Below, piece by piece: positions 32,721-35,881 of a DNA stretch of 35,881 nucleotides (position 1 is the first letter of the stretch; every line of letters starts with the position of its first letter). The position numbers and the translations under genes were made by a program. The stretch lies in contig DYLX01000017.1 in the NCBI GenBank assembly GCA_020721875.1, positions 6,557 to 42,437 on the forward strand, given 5' to 3'. Origin of the DNA: Leptospira biflexa. GTDB taxonomy: Bacteria; Spirochaetota; Spirochaetia; Treponematales; Rectinemataceae. Below the pieces are notes generated by a model. It was not told the DNA's origin. It saw nothing but the letters and a program-made list of their open reading frames with translations, and searched no databases.

Positions 32721-32794
32721 ACGCGCGCCAACCAGTGTGGAGAACTGGCCAGGCGCTCAGGCCCGCGCCGCCCCCGCACCGATCAGAATTTACC

Positions 32795-34339
32795 TTACTG
32801 TTTCACCGTAAAATCGCAGAGATAGAAGGTGCCGCTGACATCGTTCGTCACATTGGCGTACGCATCGTTGTACGCAAAAATATTGACGGCGTTGTACACA
32901 GGCACGGCCCAGGCTTCCTGGAGAATCATCTTGTTCGCTTCCTCAAGCTTCTTGATGCGCACAGACTTGTTCGTCGTGGTCTTGCCCTCGTAGATCAGTT
33001 TGTCGAGGGCCGCGCTGTTAACCTTTGTGCGCGCGGAGACCTTGGACTCCCAGTTCGGCTCGAGCAGCTCAGTGCCGTCGCGGGTCACATTGGCCCAGCC
33101 AGAGAGCGAGAGGTCAAAGCGGTTCGCGGTCTTGCTCTCGGTGAGCCAGGCCGACCAGTCGATCGACTCGATCTGCACATTGTTGAAGCCCGCTTCCTTC
33201 AGGTTCGCCTGGAAGAACTCGCCCATCTTGGAGTACTGGGGCGTACTTGGCACGAGAAACTTGATCTTCTCGTTTTCCCAGTGGTTCGCCTTCACCGCTG
33301 CCTTGGCCGCGGCGAGATCGAATTTGTAGCCGTAGGTTTCGGCTTCCTTGGTGTAGCCGAAAACCTTGGGGCCGATAATCGAGCCGGACCAGGTAGCATA
33401 GTTCTCCATAATGCTCTCGACATAACCCTTCGTATCCAAAGCCTTGGCGATCGCGACGCGGAATTCCTTCTTGGCCATGAGAGGGTTTACCCACGAATTC
33501 GGCCTCAGCATAACGTAGGTAATGCGCGCGGAATCGGAAGTACCGACCGTAACGCCGGGAATCGACTTTACGCGCTCAATCTGCGGCACCGTGAGCTCGG
33601 GCATAAAATCGGCCTCACCGGTTTCCATACGTGCCACTGCCGTGGACTCATCCTGAATCACGGTCATTGTCACGTTTTTAATCACCGGTTTCTTGCCCCA
33701 GTATTGTTCATTGCGGGTCAGTACCACATTCGAGCCCGAGATCGAGCTCACAAACTTATAGGGGCCGGTACCGACCGGCTTCACCATCAGGTCCTGCTTC
33801 GCCTGCGCGGTGGGGGACACAATGGCCGAGTTCGTGTGGGCGAACTTCGCCAGGAGCACGCCGTCGGGGTAGGAGAGATTGAAGCGGATCGTGGAGTCGT
33901 CGATCACGTCCATGCTGGCAATCGAGGCCGCGAGCGAGGCGCGTGCAGAACCGAACTTCGGGTTTTTAATCAGCGCGAATGTGTACTTCACCGCCTCCGC
34001 GTTGAAAGGCGTCCCATCGTGGAACTTCACGCCCTTGCGCAGCTTTACCGTGGCTGACTTACCATCCGCCGAGAACTCGGGAAGATCCACTGCGAGTAAG
34101 GGAATGTAGTCTCCATTGGGCCCGATTCGGTATAGGGTCTCGTAGATCTGTGCATTGACATAGGTCGAGGCCTGGTCATTCGTCCGCAGCGGATCGAAGC
34201 CGGTAAAGGCCGCGGTCAACGCGATATTGAACATTTTGTCGCCAGTGACCTTCTTGTTGGCCGCGAACGCCGAACTTGTCGCGACCAGCGCGAGCGCGAT
34301 GAGCACGAGAGCGATAACGATCGTTCGTGTTCTTTTCAT
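32795..34339 (-). CDS. oppA: Periplasmic peptide-binding protein (SBP_bac_5 family)
   Basis: A 514-residue extracytoplasmic solute-binding protein. A signal peptide of about 27 residues ends SSAFA-A with no lipobox cysteine, so it is likely soluble periplasmic. Family marks: the AAFTGFDPLRTNDQAS start, LYRIGPNGDYIPLLA, VKLRKGVKFHDGTPFNAEAV, PVGTGPYKFV, and MAKKEFRVAIAKALD. These proteins capture di- or oligopeptides, nickel, haem or glutathione; specificity is not readable, though the ggt partner hints at gamma-glutamyl peptides. The ATG at 34339 has a strong AAGGAGG at 7 nt, the best ribosome site in the operon, fitting the excess usually needed for binding proteins. A hairpin sits just upstream and repeats just downstream. 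Confidence 0.93.
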   Translation of the reverse strand: MKRTRTIVIALVLIALALVATSSAFAANKKVTGDKMFNIALTAAFTGFDPLRTNDQASTYVNAQIYETLYRIGPNGDYIPLLAVDLPEFSADGKSATVKLRKGVKFHDGTPFNAEAVKYTFALIKNPKFGSARASLAASIASMDVIDDSTIRFNLSYPDGVLLAKFAHTNSAIVSPTAQAKQDLMVKPVGTGPYKFVSSISGSNVVLTRNEQYWGKKPVIKNVTMTVIQDESTAVARMETGEADFMPELTVPQIERVKSIPGVTVGTSDSARITYVMLRPNSWVNPLMAKKEFRVAIAKALDTKGYVESIMENYATWSGSIIGPKVFGYTKEAETYGYKFDLAAAKAAVKANHWENEKIKFLVPSTPQYSKMGEFFQANLKEAGFNNVQIESIDWSAWLTESKTANRFDLSLSGWANVTRDGTELLEPNWESKVSARTKVNSAALDKLIYEGKTTTNKSVRIKKLEEANKMILQEAWAVPVYNAVNIFAYNDAYANVTNDVSGTFYLCDFTVKQ

Positions 34340-34366
34340 ACTGCATCCTCCTTAAAATATGTGTAG

Positions 34367-34380
34367 CCGCCAAACGGCGG
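34367..34380 (-). other. Hairpin upstream of the oppA ribosome site
   Basis: A CCGCC/GGCGG stem with a 4-nt loop lies between the oppC stop and the oppA AAGGAGG. It has no T run, so mRNA processing or stability is more likely than termination. Confidence 0.35.
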
Positions 34381-34405
34381 TACCAAGAAACAATGAATGG
34401 TTCTT

Positions 34406-35302
34406 TTAATCCTTTAGACTCGGATCGAGAATGTCCCTCAACTTGTCGCCCAGAATGTTGAAACTGATTACAGTGAGCATCACCGCGATACCGGGCGTAA
34501 AAATGAGGCTCGGCATCTTCCACATGTACTCCTTAGCCTGCGCGATCATGCTGCCCCACTCAGGAGCAGGGGGCGGCACGCCCATGCCGAGGTAGCTCAG
34601 TGTGGAAATCGAAATGATGGAAGTCGCCATACGCATTGTCGCGATAACAATGATGAGCGGGAGGCAGTTCATCAGAATGTGGATAAAGAGAATCCGCCCG
34701 TTCTTCGCACCGGTCGCCCGCACCGCCATGATGTAATCTTCTTCCTTTATTTGTAGCGCGCGGCCGCGCACCATTCGTGCGAAGTTCGGAATCGACCAGA
34801 TGGAAATCGCGAGCATCGCGTTCACTGTACTTACGCCCATGAGCGCCACAATCAGCATCGCGAGCAGAATGCCGGGAAAGGTAAAGAGAATATCCATAAC
34901 CCGCATGATGATGTTGTCGAGCCGCTTGTAGTACGCCGCGAGGAGACCTAGGAGCGTCCCTACCACAAGCCCGAGAATGGTCGAGACAAAGCCGACTATC
35001 AACGAAACGCGTCCGCCGATCACAAGGCGGGAGAAGACATCGCGTCCGAGGTGGTCAGTGCCGAAGATATGTCCGGGCACATATTTCGCCGCGAGCTTCG
35101 CATCGCCTGAGATCTTTACCCAGATGCCCGGCGAAAACTTGATCGACACATTGGTGTCGTCCGGGCTGAAGGGCGCGATGATCGGCCCAAGCGCAAGAAT
35201 GATGATCTCCACCCCGAGAAAAATCGCGCACGCGGTGGCGAGCTTGTTCTTGAGGAGCTTGGCGAAGGCGGTGGTCAACAGATTCTGGCGGTGTGTACTC
35301 AT
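34406..35302 (-). CDS. oppC: Oligopeptide ABC transporter permease OppC
   Basis: A 298-residue inner-membrane permease. The OppC N-terminal helix (LATACAIFLGVEIIILALGP) is followed by a periplasmic loop with PGHIFGTDHLGRDVFSRL, a signature of this family, then five further helices. The ATPase-contact EAA-type loop is around YIMAVRATGAKNGRILFIHIL. The end reads FNILGDKLRDILDPSLKD. Length is normal. The ATG at 35302 has GAGGA 7 nt upstream and lies 10 bp after the oppB stop, so the two are one transcript and form the channel together. Confidence 0.95.
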   Translation of the reverse strand: MSTHRQNLLTTAFAKLLKNKLATACAIFLGVEIIILALGPIIAPFSPDDTNVSIKFSPGIWVKISGDAKLAAKYVPGHIFGTDHLGRDVFSRLVIGGRVSLIVGFVSTILGLVVGTLLGLLAAYYKRLDNIIMRVMDILFTFPGILLAMLIVALMGVSTVNAMLAISIWSIPNFARMVRGRALQIKEEDYIMAVRATGAKNGRILFIHILMNCLPLIIVIATMRMATSIISISTLSYLGMGVPPPAPEWGSMIAQAKEYMWKMPSLIFTPGIAVMLTVISFNILGDKLRDILDPSLKD

Positions 35303-35312
35303 GGCTGGTTCC

Positions 35313-35768
35313 TCAGTCGTACCGAATGCGCGGATCGATAAAACTGTACAGAATGTCCACCCCGAGATTGATCAGAATGAACATCGCCGCGATGATCAGC
35401 ACCGTGCTCTGCACCACAGGGTAGTTGCGCGTATTGATCGCGTTGATCAGGTAGGTCCCGATACCATTCACCACAAAAACCTGCTCCGTAATAATCGCGC
35501 CGCCCAAGAGCGCGCCGAAACTCGTGCCGAATTGCGTCACAAGCGGAATCAGCGCATTGCGCAGCGCGTGCACCATTACCACGAGCCAGGCTGAGAGCCC
35601 CTTCGACTTCGCCGTACGAATATAGTCGGACTGCAGCACCTCGAGCATCGACGAGCGCCCTATGCGCGTAAAACTCGCGATCGTCGCCGTCGAGAGCGCT
35701 ACCGCCGGCAGAATGATCTGGCGGAACCCCAGCGCCGTCCAAAACGGCGCGCTCATCCCGCCCGAAGG
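35313..35768 (-). CDS. oppB: Oligopeptide ABC transporter permease OppB, N-terminal half missing
   Basis: Only the C-terminal ~150 residues of a permease that is normally 300-340 residues long. Present are FRQIILPAVALS, the ATPase-contact loop SDYIRTAKSKGLSAW, IPLVTQFGTSFGALLGGAIITEQVF and the end LVDPRIRYD-like stretch VDILYSFIDPRIRYD. In frame before the first ATG (35756) the codons still read P-S-G-G, which fits OppB (commonly LPSGG at this place), and then hit TAG at 35769-35771. The true gene must have extended further; the upstream sequence looks foreign. Either the contig is chimeric here or the gene was broken by a rearrangement. oppC follows at 10 bp. Confidence 0.85.
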   Translation of the reverse strand, partial: PSGGMSAPFWTALGFRQIILPAVALSTATIASFTRIGRSSMLEVLQSDYIRTAKSKGLSAWLVVMVHALRNALIPLVTQFGTSFGALLGGAIITEQVFVVNGIGTYLINAINTRNYPVVQSTVLIIAAMFILINLGVDILYSFIDPRIRYD

Positions 35769-35881
35769 CTACACCGAACTTGCCTCGGGGCTCTCCTACA
35801 CCATAAGCCCACCCGATGCCAAATACACGAGCGTGTACAAGTGGGATACCGCGGCCGGCGGCTGGGGCGGCACCAACTACG
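35769..35881 (+). CDS. Fragment of an unrelated plus-strand reading frame at the window edge
   Basis: The last 113 bases continue no OppB frame, but on the plus strand one frame is open to the edge and reads as plausible protein: GYTELASGLSYTISPP, then KYTSVYKWDTAAGGW. The aromatic, Gly/Thr/Ser-rich make-up resembles an exported or surface beta-rich protein. No start or end is visible and no family was recognised. It probably marks the far side of a junction near 35757-35772. Confidence 0.35.

Noticed and set aside
32594..34057. 487-aa open frame on the plus strand
   Set aside because: It is antisense to oppA and begins inside the tandem repeat; no motif and no ribosome site.

Overview
This is an ordinary, gene-dense bacterial chromosome segment (about 29 protein genes, mostly same-strand blocks). 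G+C is high by eye, and a visibly AT-richer block lies at about 3.0-5.5 kb. The gene complement suggests a spirochaete-like bacterium (Treponema/Rectinema-type): a paired GT28-like and GT4-like glycolipid glycosyltransferase locus, an oligopeptide ABC operon, a DUF4143-type ATPase and nagA-nagB. That taxonomic guess is inference from remembered protein similarity, not from a search. No rRNA, tRNA, CRISPR array, prophage or transposase was found.

Layout. 1-3.0 kb, minus strand: an operon of an exported metallo-beta-lactamase-fold protein, an Nramp manganese transporter and a tandem universal stress protein that runs off the left edge. 3.0-5.5 kb: two divergent glycosyltransferases, probably for membrane glycolipids. 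5.5-7.0 kb: a deoxynucleoside kinase and a cysteine-cluster protein. 7.1-10.8 kb, plus strand: an exported TPR protein followed by nagA and nagB (amino-sugar catabolism). 10.8-14.5 kb: an alkyltransferase-like repair protein diverging from ettA, then an EamA exporter and a MarC protein. 14.5-21 kb, minus strand: an orphan histidine kinase, transketolase and uvrC. 21-22.5 kb, plus strand: a zinc-ribbon NUDIX hydrolase and ribA. 22.5-24.9 kb, minus strand: a Gfo/Idh/MocA oxidoreductase, a short NapH-like ferredoxin and a cupin. 25.2-26.5 kb, plus strand: a DUF4143-type ATPase lying between copies of a palindromic repeat. 26.7-27.9 kb: an MFS transporter. 28.2-35.8 kb, minus strand: oppB(partial)-oppC-oppA-oppD-oppF-ggt.

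How the genes fit together. The opp-ggt operon reads as uptake of small, possibly gamma-glutamyl, peptides followed by intracellular cleavage. Its OppF carries an insertion of about 180 residues predicted to be helical. TPR-nagA-nagB feeds amino sugars into glycolysis, and transketolase serves the pentose pathway.

The most notable non-gene signals are: (1) a family of imperfect-palindrome repeats at 23.6, 24.9 and 26.5 kb; (2) three unrelated intergenic tandem duplications (18/36, 42 and 48 bp); (3) a recurring TANNNT hexamer exactly 6 nt (or 9 nt) before start codons that lack a Shine-Dalgarno, suggesting leaderless transcripts; and (4) an abrupt break in oppB about 115-125 bp from the right end, where an unrelated plus-strand reading frame takes over. 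This last could be a chimeric contig end or a true rearrangement.
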